64,000 nt of DNA from assembly GCA_016714785.1 (NCBI GenBank), contig JADKCC010000010.1, forward strand, positions 62,001 through 126,000, given 5' to 3'. The notes under the pieces are model-generated. The model was not told the origin of the DNA and did no database searches. It saw nothing but the letters and a program-made list of their open reading frames with translations. The position numbers and the translations under genes are program-made. This document shows, piece after piece, positions 35,738 through 45,095 of this stretch. This DNA comes from Saprospiraceae bacterium. Lineage in GTDB: Bacteria > Bacteroidota > Bacteroidia > Chitinophagales > Saprospiraceae. How positions within the stretch are numbered: the stretch's first letter is position 1; the number at the start of each line of letters is the position of its first letter.

Positions 35738-36961
35738 TTATTTTCTAAAAATGGAAACTGGATCTACTTGCGCAGCTTTGCGTGCTGGAAGGTATCCTGC
35801 AAAAAATGTGATGACCATACCCACAATAGCGCCTTGGATAAACTTTGTCAATTCATAATCGATAGGAAAAAATCCAATATCTCCACCGATGTACACTTTT
35901 TTCAATAAAGTGACTAGAACAACAGCCATAATCATGCCACCGATAACGCCCATAACACCGATAGAAAGTGCCTGCGTCAAAAAGATACGAATCACATCAT
36001 TGCCTTTGAAACCCATAGCTTTTAAAATGGCAATATCATTTATCTTTTGGCTTACGGTCATGTTTAGAATATTGTAAATACCAAATCCAGCTACAATCAG
36101 GATCGTATATGAAACAAAAGTGATCACTATTTTTCGCATTCTGAATGCTGCCATTAGCGACTCATTGGCTTCCTTCCAACCTTCTGATTTATAACCCGTT
36201 AAGGTCGTTAATACTGGTGCTACCTTAGATGCTAGCTCGGGATCTTTTATATTGACATTGATATCTGTTATGTAGGTATTATTCTCTTGCAACAATTGCT
36301 GTGCGGCTGATAAGTTGATGTAAGATTTTGTTTTGTCGATAGCGCTATTATTGGTCTTGAAGATGGCAGCCACTTTCAGATTTCTGTTGACTCCTTTAGA
36401 CGAAGTGATATTGATGTTATCATTGATTTTGAGACTTAACTTTTCTGCGACACCACTTCCTACCGCAATAGCATTCGTATTATTTTGCATCTTGTCAAAA
36501 TCCCCTTCTACAATAGTCGATTTAATATTGAACATCATATCGGCTTCTGATGGAATAACTCCAATAGCCATACCTGCTATTTGGGTTTTGCCCACATTAT
36601 AAAAAATGGTAGCGGATACCTGTGGCGTTACGATGGTGACATTAGGATCTTTTTTAATCAGAGCAACTACTTCATTGGGATTGATGATCGTATTGCTTGC
36701 AGGTACTACTTTGGGATTGATGATGATGGATTTCCCACCTTTTGATTGGTACAATGGCTTGCTAAGTTCATCATCTTTATATACTCTGATGTGAGCGGTA
36801 CTCTTGAAGATAGATTCTGCGGATGTACGATCGAAACCTACTAACATACTATTCATAAATATGTAAATAGACATACCCAACAATACGCCCATGACTGCCA
36901 CCAAGGTAAGTTTTTTGTTAGTAAACAAATAGGTGCTGCCGATATCTGTATTGATATTCAT
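35738..36961 (-). CDS. ABC transporter permease (FtsX/MacB family)
   Basis: 407 residues: N-terminal TM (KLTLVAVMGVLLGMSIYIFM), a large periplasmic MacB-PCD domain (about 45-265) and three C-terminal TMs forming the FtsX domain, ending in LPARKAAQVDPVSIFRK, a conserved FtsX tail. Four TMs are the MacB/LolE pattern. 61 nt upstream of the ATPase gene and 2 nt after the adaptor gene. Confidence 0.9.
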   Translation of the reverse strand: MNINTDIGSTYLFTNKKLTLVAVMGVLLGMSIYIFMNSMLVGFDRTSAESIFKSTAHIRVYKDDELSKPLYQSKGGKSIIINPKVVPASNTIINPNEVVALIKKDPNVTIVTPQVSATIFYNVGKTQIAGMAIGVIPSEADMMFNIKSTIVEGDFDKMQNNTNAIAVGSGVAEKLSLKINDNINITSSKGVNRNLKVAAIFKTNNSAIDKTKSYINLSAAQQLLQENNTYITDINVNIKDPELASKVAPVLTTLTGYKSEGWKEANESLMAAFRMRKIVITFVSYTILIVAGFGIYNILNMTVSQKINDIAILKAMGFKGNDVIRIFLTQALSIGVMGVIGGMIMAVVLVTLLKKVYIGGDIGFFPIDYELTKFIQGAIVGMVITFFAGYLPARKAAQVDPVSIFRK

Positions 36962-36963
36962 GG

Positions 36964-38067
36964 TTATGGTTTTATTGGTGCTAAGATATCATTGGCAGTA
37001 ATGCCTTCCAAGACTTCAACATAATCTGTAGAAACGATGCCTGTTTTGATGATCAATGCCGTGTCCTGACCTTTGAGCATAACTTTATTGCCGTACCCCA
37101 TGTATTCTCTGGGTATCAGTAAGGCATTTTTCTTTTCGCCTACCAAAATATTTCCTTCCAATGGTGTTCGGAATATATTCAATGCTATGGGCAAAGTATC
37201 TGTCAAAAGAATTTTGCAAACAAAAGATTGGCTGGCATTGTCAAAAGCGGTTAATATTTCACTGACTTTGCCGGTATATGTTTTGGCCTTATCGGTATTG
37301 AGTTGGATTTTGGTTTCTTGCCCTAGCTTTACACGATGGATGCTGCCTTCATCTATGGTCAGGACAATTTCTATTTTATTTGGGTTAGCTACTGTCGCGA
37401 TGATGTCTCCTTTGCGCACATAATCGCCCGTGCTTTTAAATTTCTTGACGATGCTGCCATCACTGATGACGGTGATTTTATTATAGCCCTGCACTACTTG
37501 ATTATTTTTCAGCTGACCTTTGGTAACGATTTTTTGTTGCTTGGCTTGTTGCAATAGTAAGTCGTATTGTTTTTTGAGTGCATTGAGATTGGACAAAGCA
37601 TTTTCAGCTGCCAATTTTGCATTTTCGTATTCGACCTTGGCTATACTTTCTGTTTTTTGCAATCGTGCATATCGTTCTGCCTGTAATTGGTCTTGTTGGT
37701 ACTTAGCTTCCGCAAATGAGATGTTTTGTTTGAGCTGTTGCAAAGCAGGTGCATTGGTGCTCAGATTTTCATCGGCAATGATTAGCTGATCTGCAGCAGT
37801 GCTTGTATTGATGACATTGGCTTGGTTATCTATGGTAGCAATGATGCTCCCTTTTTTAACTAAAGTGCCGATGTCATAATTGGCATTTAACAAGATGCCA
37901 TCCGTCTGTGCTGTAAGATTGTACGCATCGTCCCACTCTATCTGTCCTGGTGCAAACACCCATTCTTGGATGTCTTGAACCACTGGTTTGACCTGTACAG
38001 TTTCTTTGTTTTTGCAGCTAAAAATGAATGCTGAGTTCAGCAGTAATAATATGTATTTCGTTTGCAT
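36964..38067 (-). CDS. Periplasmic adaptor (HlyD/MacA-type membrane fusion lipoprotein)
   Basis: 367 residues; lipobox FIFSCKN. Split lipoyl-like halves (ILLNANYDIGTLVKKGSIIATID near 55 and DGSIVKKFKSTGDYVRKGDI near 205) flank a long alpha-hairpin coiled coil (about 85-190) that would contact TolC. The C-terminal beta-barrel and membrane-proximal domains follow (NILVGEKKNALLIPREYM). Joins the inner-membrane ABC pump to the outer-membrane channel. Confidence 0.9.
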   Translation of the reverse strand: MQTKYILLLLNSAFIFSCKNKETVQVKPVVQDIQEWVFAPGQIEWDDAYNLTAQTDGILLNANYDIGTLVKKGSIIATIDNQANVINTSTAADQLIIADENLSTNAPALQQLKQNISFAEAKYQQDQLQAERYARLQKTESIAKVEYENAKLAAENALSNLNALKKQYDLLLQQAKQQKIVTKGQLKNNQVVQGYNKITVISDGSIVKKFKSTGDYVRKGDIIATVANPNKIEIVLTIDEGSIHRVKLGQETKIQLNTDKAKTYTGKVSEILTAFDNASQSFVCKILLTDTLPIALNIFRTPLEGNILVGEKKNALLIPREYMGYGNKVMLKGQDTALIIKTGIVSTDYVEVLEGITANDILAPIKP

Positions 38068-38088
38068 AAAATGCTATTTATGTGGTGG

Positions 38089-39414
38089 TTAATATTGGTT
38101 GTGAATGATTATTTTATGTTTTGCAAAGGCGATATTAGCTAGTCCAACCACTACATTAAGTTGGCTATTGAGCATATCATTTTGTGAAGTCAATAATCTG
38201 TCTAGCGGCAAAATATTCTCATTGTACTGATTTAGATTTTTCTGATAAGTGTCTTCTTTTAGATCAGCGATAGACTTAAAATTGGACCATTGCTTCTGTG
38301 CTTTTTCATATTCTAAAGCCAATTGTTGATCCTTATTTTTTGTTTCGTTTTGGATATGAAGCTCGTTGTTTGCTAGCGTTTGCAATTGATATTTTTTGTT
38401 TTTGATGGACGAAAGTCGCTGTACTGTAGGTAAATCCCAACCTATCTTTAGACCTATAAAATTGTAATGAATCCCAGTAGAATTATTGGCAAAAAAGAAA
38501 TCATTGCTCAGATTTTGCCAACTGAGCGATGAAGTAAATGAAAGTGTGGGATAATATTGATGTTGAAGCACTTTGATATCCTGACGCAACATTTTGGACT
38601 GTAAGGTCGCATTTTGGTATTGAATATTACCTGCATTCACAGTAGGAACATTGTCCAAAACATTGTTAACTAAATTTTCATCCACCATAGGATTCCATTT
38701 ATTTTCCAAAAAAAGTGAGAGGATATTTTCCTGAAGACTGATGTTGTATTCCAACTGTTCCAACTTATCCTGAAGCGCGATCAGATTGACTTCCGCTTCG
38801 TTGACATCTTGTTTCCTGATGACCCCTTCTTTAAATCGATCATTGACTTTAGACTTGATTTGCGTCGCAATTTCGATATTTTGGCTCAATACTTTTTGCT
38901 GATTTTTAAGCGATACAATATTATAATATGTCGCATTGACACTTTCGTAGAGGGTCTTTTCATTCAACAGGTTTTGACTTTCCGTCAGTTCCTGATTGAT
39001 TTTAGCTGACTTTATTTGTGAGATCGCTGATAGATTAAAGATATCAAACTGTGGCTGCATAGCCAGTAAAGCGTTGTATTGTTGCCCAAAAGTCACTTCT
39101 CTAAATGTACCTGCTGGTCCGCCAAAAATCTCCGCAGGTATGAAGTTGTTTTGTAATCGGGTATTGTCTATAAATGTCAACGAAACAGGCATTCGAGGAT
39201 TTATGACATTGCCTATAGCCGTCTTTCGTGTCAATTCAGCGAGTTCTGACTGAATCGCTCCATTTTTAAATACGGTATGGCTTTGTTTTACATCTTTCCA
39301 TACTTCTTCCAAAGATGTATAGTTTTTCACATCTTGGGCAAATCCAAAAGAAACAACACTAATTAAGAAAACAAAAAGAAAAAAGGATTTATAAAAATAA
39401 GATTTATCCATCAT
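38089..39414 (-). CDS. TolC-family outer-membrane efflux protein
   Basis: 441 residues with a signal peptide (SFFLFVFLISVVSFGFAQ) and two OEP-type coiled-coil repeats (about 120-215 and 330-425). Ends KHKIIIHNQY. Outer-membrane channel of the tripartite exporter encoded downstream. The tetR gene ends 1 nt before its start. Confidence 0.88.
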   Translation of the reverse strand: MMDKSYFYKSFFLFVFLISVVSFGFAQDVKNYTSLEEVWKDVKQSHTVFKNGAIQSELAELTRKTAIGNVINPRMPVSLTFIDNTRLQNNFIPAEIFGGPAGTFREVTFGQQYNALLAMQPQFDIFNLSAISQIKSAKINQELTESQNLLNEKTLYESVNATYYNIVSLKNQQKVLSQNIEIATQIKSKVNDRFKEGVIRKQDVNEAEVNLIALQDKLEQLEYNISLQENILSLFLENKWNPMVDENLVNNVLDNVPTVNAGNIQYQNATLQSKMLRQDIKVLQHQYYPTLSFTSSLSWQNLSNDFFFANNSTGIHYNFIGLKIGWDLPTVQRLSSIKNKKYQLQTLANNELHIQNETKNKDQQLALEYEKAQKQWSNFKSIADLKEDTYQKNLNQYNENILPLDRLLTSQNDMLNSQLNVVVGLANIAFAKHKIIIHNQY

Positions 39415-39415
39415 A

Positions 39416-40009
39416 TTATTTTTTAGTATTTTGAGTTACCAATGTAAAAAAGTCGTCGATCATTTGGTTGCCTTCTTTGACCAGGTCAAAAGAAAATTTG
39501 AGTGTTTTCCACTTAAACATCGTAAGCCTGAATCCACCCATAAGAAAATGAATTAATGTTTCTTGTGGGAGTACAGATTGGATCTTCCCATTTTTGATAC
39601 ATTCGCTGACCAGTTCATTGATGATTTGTATTTTGTACAAAAACATCTTGATGATTTGGTTGCGGATACCTTCACTTTCGTCGATGAGTCCATCAGAAAG
39701 TACCACCATGACAAAATGCGGATTGTCCTTAAAATATCGAAACTGAGAATCAAATATCTGTACTAATTTAGTCTTGGCATCCACATCTTGAGCGAGGATA
39801 GGTTCAAATCTTTCTTGAATATTCTGATACAAATATTCGAGCATGAGCACCAGGATATCGTCTTTACTCTTGAAATGTCGATAGAGTGCGCTCTCCACAA
39901 AACCCATGTCCGCTGCGAGTGTCTTGACTGTAAGACCCGATAGTCCGTTGCCAGCAAGTCGTTTTCCAGCTGCTTGAATGATTTCTAATTGGCGATCTGT
40001 GATGTTCAT
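39416..40009 (-). CDS. TetR/AcrR-family transcriptional regulator
   Basis: 197 residues: N-terminal HTH (LAGNGLSGLTVKTLAADMGFVESALYRHFKSKDDIL, about 16-50) and an all-helical ligand domain. First gene of the efflux operon tetR-tolC-adaptor-permease-ATPase. A near-perfect 26-bp palindrome starts 7 nt upstream of its ATG, which suggests autorepression of the whole operon until an effector binds. Confidence 0.9.
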   Translation of the reverse strand: MNITDRQLEIIQAAGKRLAGNGLSGLTVKTLAADMGFVESALYRHFKSKDDILVLMLEYLYQNIQERFEPILAQDVDAKTKLVQIFDSQFRYFKDNPHFVMVVLSDGLIDESEGIRNQIIKMFLYKIQIINELVSECIKNGKIQSVLPQETLIHFLMGGFRLTMFKWKTLKFSFDLVKEGNQMIDDFFTLVTQNTKK

Positions 40010-40015
40010 AAATAT

Positions 40016-40041
40016 ATTGTGTGTGAATGTTCACTCACAAT
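40016..40041 (-). promoter_or_regulatory. Putative TetR operator
   Basis: ATTGTGTGTGAA-TG-TTCACTCACAAT: 12-bp arms with one mismatch, 2-bp spacer, directly upstream of tetR. GTGAA-n2-TTCAC is a common TetR-family half-site arrangement. Confidence 0.7.
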
Positions 40042-40204
40042 TAACATTGGTAGTGTTAAAAAAGTTTTATATAGTCCATTAATTTTACCTAAATGTGAAA
40101 GAATAGATAATAGGTAAAGTTCAGTTTTTAACTATATAATATCCTTAATTTACTTCTAATTTTAAAAGTATCTAAGTATTCTCCTTAAATATATTTAATT
40201 AAAA

Positions 40205-40236
40205 TTTGAATATTGATAACTTTTAAGTTAACTTTG
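40205..40236 (+). promoter_or_regulatory. Promoter of the second higBA operon
   Basis: TTTG (40205-40208), 20-nt spacer, TAACTTTG (40229-40236): a full match to the Bacteroidota -33/-7 consensus. Transcription should start around 40241-40244, at or next to the GTG start codon, so the message may be leaderless. Confidence 0.65.
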
Positions 40237-40240
40237 CATC

Positions 40241-40588
40241 GTGAACGAGCAAAGACATATAATTTTTTATAAGCATTATTTTGTTGATTTCTATTTGGAG
40301 CTTAACGAAAAGGTGCAAGAAAAAATCGAATATGTTTTTATAATTTTGAAAACGGTTAAAAAAGTTCCTAAAAAATTCCTAGACCATGTAACTGGAACTG
40401 ATGGACTTTATGAAATTAGAATTGAATTTGAAAGTAACATTTACCGTATTTTCTGCTGCTTTGACAAAGAGAATATTGTCGTTTTGTTTAATGGTTTTCA
40501 GAAAAAATCTCAAAAAACACCAAAAAATGAGATTGAATTAGCTTTAAACTTGAAATTAGAATATTTTAAAATTAAAAATAAAAAGTGA
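40241..40588 (+). CDS. higB: HigB/RelE-family toxin, second pair
   Basis: 115 residues from a GTG. Same family as the toxin at 4078: IIFYKHYFVDFYLELNEKVQ start, GLYEIRIEFESNIYRIFCCF core and FQKKSQKTPKNEIELAL end. mRNA interferase expected. Its stop TGA shares a base with the antitoxin ATG (TGATG). The two pairs are clearly diverged, so this is not a recent duplication. Confidence 0.85.
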   Translation: MNEQRHIIFYKHYFVDFYLELNEKVQEKIEYVFIILKTVKKVPKKFLDHVTGTDGLYEIRIEFESNIYRIFCCFDKENIVVLFNGFQKKSQKTPKNEIELALNLKLEYFKIKNKK

Positions 40589-40893
40589 TGAGCCCAGATA
40601 AAATTAAAAATGCTAAAACGTTTGACGAGTTATTAGATATAAAATACGGAAAAATTGGAAATGAAAAACGTGACGATTTTGAAGAAAAAGCACAATATTT
40701 TGTGATTAGTGAAATGCTGAAAGAAGCCCGAAAAGAAGCAAATATGACACAGGAACAACTTGCAGAAAAAGTTGGTACCAAAAAAAGTTATATTTCCAGA
40801 CTTGAAAATGGAAAGTGCGATATCCAACTTTCAACATTGTATAGAATTTTTGAATTTGGGCTTGGAAAACGTGTAAATTTGATATTCGGATAA
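40588..40893 (+). CDS. higA: HigA-like XRE antitoxin, second pair
   Basis: 101 residues from the ATG at 40588 (a GTG at 40585 adds one Met). HTH of the XRE type: MLKEARKEANMTQEQLAEKV then KKSYISRLENGKCD. Conserved SFxELLDxKYGKxGxxKRxxFE-type N-terminus (TFDELLDIKYGKIGNEKRDD) shared with the first antitoxin. Neutralises the upstream toxin and represses the promoter at 40205. Confidence 0.87.
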   Translation: MSPDKIKNAKTFDELLDIKYGKIGNEKRDDFEEKAQYFVISEMLKEARKEANMTQEQLAEKVGTKKSYISRLENGKCDIQLSTLYRIFEFGLGKRVNLIFG

Positions 40894-41115
40894 TAAAATT
40901 GCTAAAACAGGTTAAGTCTTTGTCATCAATAATCCTTAAACATTAAAAGCTCAAACCATACAATTATTCACCAGCACCTTAAAATTATCCTTTGCATTGT
41001 GTTGTAAGCACATGGGGTCAAGATTTAACGGTCCGATTGGTTTTTTTTTTACTAAATATTACTTCTTATAATTAAGAATAACTTGTGGCTATTTCATAGA
41101 ATAACAGCTCACTCC

Positions 41116-42015
41116 TCAATTTAAATTCCTATACTCCATTGGTGTGCTGCCAGTCTTTTGTTTAAACAGTTTATTAAAATACTGCGGATATTCAAATCCT
41201 AAACTATATGCTATTTCATTGATGTTTTTTTCTGTATTGATCAAATAATTTTTTGCTTCTTCGATAAGGTAAAAGTGAATGTGTTCTTGGGTGTTTTTGC
41301 CTGTTTCTTTTTTTAATAAATCACTCAAGTAGCTTGGCGATAAATTAACTTGGTCAGCTAAAAACTTCACCGTTGGTAAGCCTTGTTCTTTAATTTTAGC
41401 ATTGGCAAAGTATTCGGTCAAAACGCTTTCAATCTGTGAAATAATGGATTTATTGCTTTGGCTTCTCGTGATCATTTGTCTGCCATAAAATCTGGAGCAA
41501 TAATTCAATAGCAATTCTATGGTTGAAACAATGATGTGTTGGCTGTGCACATCAATATTTTCTTGCAATTCCGCTTGTATTTTTTGCACACATTCATATA
41601 ATATTCCTTTTTCTTTGTCAGAAAGATGTAGAGCTTCTGAAACATCGTAATTGAAAAAAGTGTAATCTTTTATTTTATCATTTAATGTGGTAGCTCTGAT
41701 CAGATCAGGGTGAAAAAACAATCCCCAACCCATTTTGTCTTCTCTTTCTACTACCTCATTATCCATTTCAATGGTTTGGTTTGGGGCGATACAAATTAGG
41801 TTTCCGTCTTGAAAATCTATTGTTTTCCTACCATACTTCATACTGTTTTTACAGTAGTTTTTAAACATGATGGAATAAAAATCGGTACTGATTTTGGAAT
41901 ATTCCTCCACGTTTTCGGTCACTTTGCTAAAATCCAAAATGGCTACCAATGGATGATGGCTATGTCCTAAATTAAATACATGATGTAGGTCTGCGATTGT
42001 TTTTAATTGGATCAT
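41116..42015 (-). CDS. AraC-family transcriptional regulator
   Basis: 299 residues. A C-terminal double HTH (about 205-295) with VKFLADQVNLSPSYLSDLLK and INEIAYSLGFEYPQYFNKLF KQ-type second helix; the N-terminal half is a ligand/cupin-like domain. Last gene of the minus-strand operon hchA-SDR-4TM-bestrophin-carbonic anhydrase-araC, 7 nt after the carbonic anhydrase gene. Two direct half-sites 21 bp apart at 46006-46036 upstream of hchA are the likely operator. Confidence 0.9.
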   Translation of the reverse strand: MIQLKTIADLHHVFNLGHSHHPLVAILDFSKVTENVEEYSKISTDFYSIMFKNYCKNSMKYGRKTIDFQDGNLICIAPNQTIEMDNEVVEREDKMGWGLFFHPDLIRATTLNDKIKDYTFFNYDVSEALHLSDKEKGILYECVQKIQAELQENIDVHSQHIIVSTIELLLNYCSRFYGRQMITRSQSNKSIISQIESVLTEYFANAKIKEQGLPTVKFLADQVNLSPSYLSDLLKKETGKNTQEHIHFYLIEEAKNYLINTEKNINEIAYSLGFEYPQYFNKLFKQKTGSTPMEYRNLN

Positions 42016-42022
42016 AAGGTTA

Positions 42023-42775
42023 TTAAGATAATGCTAAAAAATCTTCCAAGATACTTTTTCTTTCCTTAGTAGCAACATTTATAATGTCAAAACGCTTGTT
42101 AGCTGTAAATGAGCCCATTTCAGTATCGCTGTTTATCAAAATCGCTCCAACCAAAATAATATATTTGCAATGGTAATCGGTAAGTGCTGCCAATTCATTT
42201 ATTCTCGTATCAATGGCTTCGTAAATTACTTCTGTGGCTTCATAAATGGGCAATTCTGCATTTAATATTCTTGCTTTATGTTTGTATAATATTTGTTCCA
42301 ATGTATTCATTTGGTAATCTATTTCACTTACTGCATTCTCCACAATTTCATTGTTGAGCAGCTTTCCTAAAGCACCTTTTGCCGCACCGCAACAATTAGA
42401 ATTTTTACTTTGCCCTAAGCGGTGAATTTCTCCTACAACTCCATTTTTTGTAATGCCAATATGTGGGCCATAATAAATTAAAACGGCTCCGTCGTCTGGA
42501 ACATGACTTGCAAACGCTTTCATACCCGTCAATCCCGTAAAAGGATAACCATTTAAGCCGCCCATTTTAAAAGGCCCCAAAAATTCTTGTGCCCGTGTTG
42601 GGTATTGAATGCTGTTTACGTCATCACTACAAATACTATCTGCAAACATGATTTTAGAAGGTTCTAGTTCTAAAACATCTTCGTAATAATCTATTGCCTT
42701 GTTTACACTATCCACTAAGGTGATGGCATTGGGATAGTACTTATGAATGATGGCTAATTTTTCTTTTTTAAGCAT
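42023..42775 (-). CDS. LCIB-family (theta-class) carbonic anhydrase-like protein
   Basis: 250 residues matching the low-CO2-inducible LCIB/LCIC carbonic anhydrase domain. Cys49 with Asp51 (DSICSDDVN), the GGLNGYPFTGLTGMKAFASHVPDDG stretch (65-96), His105 in YYGPHIGI and Cys129 in NSNCCGAAKG. The spacing Cys-56-His-24-Cys is close to the two-Cys/one-His zinc site known in the family. It would interconvert CO2 and bicarbonate in the cytoplasm. The neighbour is a bestrophin anion channel, as in the algal CO2-concentrating mechanism. Activity is an inference; algal LCIB itself needs partners or is weakly active. Confidence 0.72.
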   Translation of the reverse strand: MLKKEKLAIIHKYYPNAITLVDSVNKAIDYYEDVLELEPSKIMFADSICSDDVNSIQYPTRAQEFLGPFKMGGLNGYPFTGLTGMKAFASHVPDDGAVLIYYGPHIGITKNGVVGEIHRLGQSKNSNCCGAAKGALGKLLNNEIVENAVSEIDYQMNTLEQILYKHKARILNAELPIYEATEVIYEAIDTRINELAALTDYHCKYIILVGAILINSDTEMGSFTANKRFDIINVATKERKSILEDFLALS

Positions 42776-42781
42776 ATTGTT

Positions 42782-43761
42782 TTACATTAGAATGCCTTTT
42801 TTGGCAATGATGGGTTTGGGTAAATTGATTTCGCCTAGAGACTGTAAAATTTCAATTTCTAGGTTTCTAGTAATTGCGGTCATAGGTGTATCACTTATCA
42901 ATCCTTCAAATGGATGCTCACTGTATTCGCCTACCAAATCCATTTGGTGAAACAACCAAGTTACCAGCATTGAAAACGGAATGGTTAACCAAACATTGAC
43001 TTTATGTGTTTCATTTAATAGACCTAAGGGTAATATAAATGCAAAAACGATAATAAAAAGGGTAGCATAATTTGTGAATTGTCTAGGTATTGGAAACGTT
43101 TTGATACGCTCATTTCTTCCTTGATGCTCATAAAGTTTAGTAATATGATTTTGGAGTTCAAACATTCTGAAGTCTTCTATCATATTTTCATCCCGTAATT
43201 GTTTGAATTTTTTGGATTGATTGAGCAAAATTTTTGCTGCCATATTGGGGTAGGCTTCAACTTCTTTTAATTCTTCATTAGATATATATTTAGATACATC
43301 ATGTTCAAACTCGGTATTGATATTAAAATCCTGACGAAATTGTGCCCTATAGACTTCATTCAATTTTAAATTATGTTCCCAGTCCATTCTTTTGTGTCTC
43401 AAAAAACTTTTATGAGCATATAGCCATGCAATATGTCTTTTTAAAATATTGTCTTTCAATCCTTTGTTAATTTCAGGCAAGTAGGTATTGAGCATGGCAA
43501 TCAATGAACGAGTATCGTTAGTAATGCCTCCCCAGTTTTTACGAGCATCATTCTGGCGTTCATTGGCTGCATTGTTTTTGAAACCTACATAAAAAGACAC
43601 CGCAATACCTAATAATGAAATGGGCAAAAATGGTATGGCCACCATTTAAGGTCTAAAAAGACATAACCTAAAACAACCAGCAAAGACCATGTACCACCTA
43701 ATAAAATGGGAATAATCGAAAACTGCACAATGGCTTTAATCGGTAGGTTTTTAGTTAACAT
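42782..43761 (-). pseudogene. Bestrophin-family (UPF0187) anion channel, one frameshift
   Basis: The C-terminal frame 43645-42782 starts mid-TM. Upstream, another frame from ATG at 43761 reads MLTKNLPIKAIVQFSIIP ... GYVFLDLKWW and joins it with a 1-nt slip around 43636-43650; the combined length is 326 residues, normal for the family. Core: VGFKNNAANERQNDARKNWGG near 60, TM helices LFIIVFAFILPLG and VWLTIPFSMLVTWLFHQMD, then GEYSEHPFEG near 285, the conserved NPFE-type motif. Family members conduct chloride and bicarbonate. It overlaps the upstream gene by 11 nt. A sequencing indel is as likely as real decay, since the rest is well conserved. Confidence 0.75.
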
Positions 43762-44248
43762 TACTCCATTGATTTAAATATTCCAAATAAATATGGCCTC
43801 GTCTTTCTGCAAAAAAATCTAAAGACAAAACAATGCTTGCTTGCATAAACAAACCCAATCCAATGCCTCTCCAAAATGTATCATTCATAGAAATGTACAT
43901 CAATACTATGCCTAAAATGATTAAAGCTATTTCTACGTATCTATAAATAACAAAATTGCTAACAACTTTTTCCATACGTGGAATTTCAAGCGTCTTTATG
44001 TTTTGTGGTGCGTGCTGAATATAGGATTCCACACTTTCGATATCTTTTTGGCTTCGATTAACAATGGTGTATCCTACCACAAATTCGAGTAAAGCAACTA
44101 CAATAAATGGTATGGCAACACCTTTCCAAAAAGAAGTCTTCAATTCAAAAATGAAATAGAGAGCCATTGCCAAAGCAACGACTCCTATTATCATAAAAAT
44201 ATAGCTTTCAGCTTTTTCGCCATTAAAATATTTTAAAACTTGGTTCAT
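43751..44248 (-). CDS. Four-TM membrane protein of unknown function
   Basis: 165 residues in two similar halves, each with two TMs (SYIFMIIGVVALAMALYFIF, GVAIPFIVVALLEFVVGYTI; then YVEIALIILGIVLMYISM, GIGLGLFMQASIVLSLDFF). The halves look like an internal duplication (FELKTSFWKGVAIPF against SMNDTFWRGIGLGLF). No family recognised. Twelve nt after the SDR gene and overlapping the bestrophin start. Confidence 0.7.
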   Translation of the reverse strand: MNQVLKYFNGEKAESYIFMIIGVVALAMALYFIFELKTSFWKGVAIPFIVVALLEFVVGYTIVNRSQKDIESVESYIQHAPQNIKTLEIPRMEKVVSNFVIYRYVEIALIILGIVLMYISMNDTFWRGIGLGLFMQASIVLSLDFFAERRGHIYLEYLNQWSNVN

Positions 44249-44260
44249 ATTTTTAAGGTT

Positions 44261-45076
44261 TTAGAGTCCAAATTGTGATTTAATACCACCAATAAAAGTC
44301 GCATCATCATATTGCTGGCGATTTGCCATGAGCATTTTAGCATCTTCACCTGCTGTGTATCGCAATTGATTTTTGCCGTCGGTAGCTGCTTCATATATTA
44401 CCACAGCTACCACACTTGCCGGTGATGCATTGGCTGCCATGGCTGGCATAGCATTCATTAAAGTACCTACGACATTTTGGTATTCAACCATATTTTCATC
44501 ATTGCTAAAGTCAAAAGATCGGCCACCAAAATCAGTCGCTATCATACCCGGTTCCACAATTTTTACTTGCCCACCAAATTGTTCTACTTCATAGTTGAGT
44601 GATTCAGATATACCTTCAACGGCAAATTTTGTTCCGTGATATAATGAACCTAATGGGAAAGTCATTTTGCCTCCAATAGAAGAAATGTTAATTATAGTAC
44701 CTTTTTTATTTTGTCTAAAATACGGTAGAAAGGCTTTCGTAACATCCAAAAGTCCAATCACATTGGTATTGAATTGACGTAAAATTTTGTCTCTACTAAA
44801 TGCTTCCAATGGACCATAAGCGCCATAACCTGCATTGTTAAGCAATACATCAACAGTTCCAAATTTTTGAATGCCATCTTCAAACGCTTTTTGGATAGAA
44901 TCCACATCTAACACATCAAGCTTGGTAACTAAAACATTATCCAATTGATTTAATTCTGTTTCGTACTCTGGATTTCTCATGGATGCGATTACATTCCACC
45001 CTTTTGATTGAAATAACTTTGCAGTTTCTTTTCCTATGCCACTGCTTGCACCAGTAATAAATATTGTATTGTTCAT
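44261..45076 (-). CDS. Short-chain dehydrogenase/reductase (SDR)
   Basis: 271 residues. Classical SDR: TGASSGIGKE cofactor motif at 7-16, NNAGYG near 87, catalytic Ser in NISSIGG and YHGTK (Tyr/Lys) near 155. NAD(P)-dependent carbonyl/alcohol oxidoreductase of unknown substrate; the neighbour Hsp31 deglycase makes a role in reactive-carbonyl detoxification plausible. 19 nt after hchA. Confidence 0.9.
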   Translation of the reverse strand: MNNTIFITGASSGIGKETAKLFQSKGWNVIASMRNPEYETELNQLDNVLVTKLDVLDVDSIQKAFEDGIQKFGTVDVLLNNAGYGAYGPLEAFSRDKILRQFNTNVIGLLDVTKAFLPYFRQNKKGTIINISSIGGKMTFPLGSLYHGTKFAVEGISESLNYEVEQFGGQVKIVEPGMIATDFGGRSFDFSNDENMVEYQNVVGTLMNAMPAMAANASPASVVAVVIYEAATDGKNQLRYTAGEDAKMLMANRQQYDDATFIGGIKSQFGL

Positions 45077-45095
45077 TTTTTTGAATTTTAAATTA

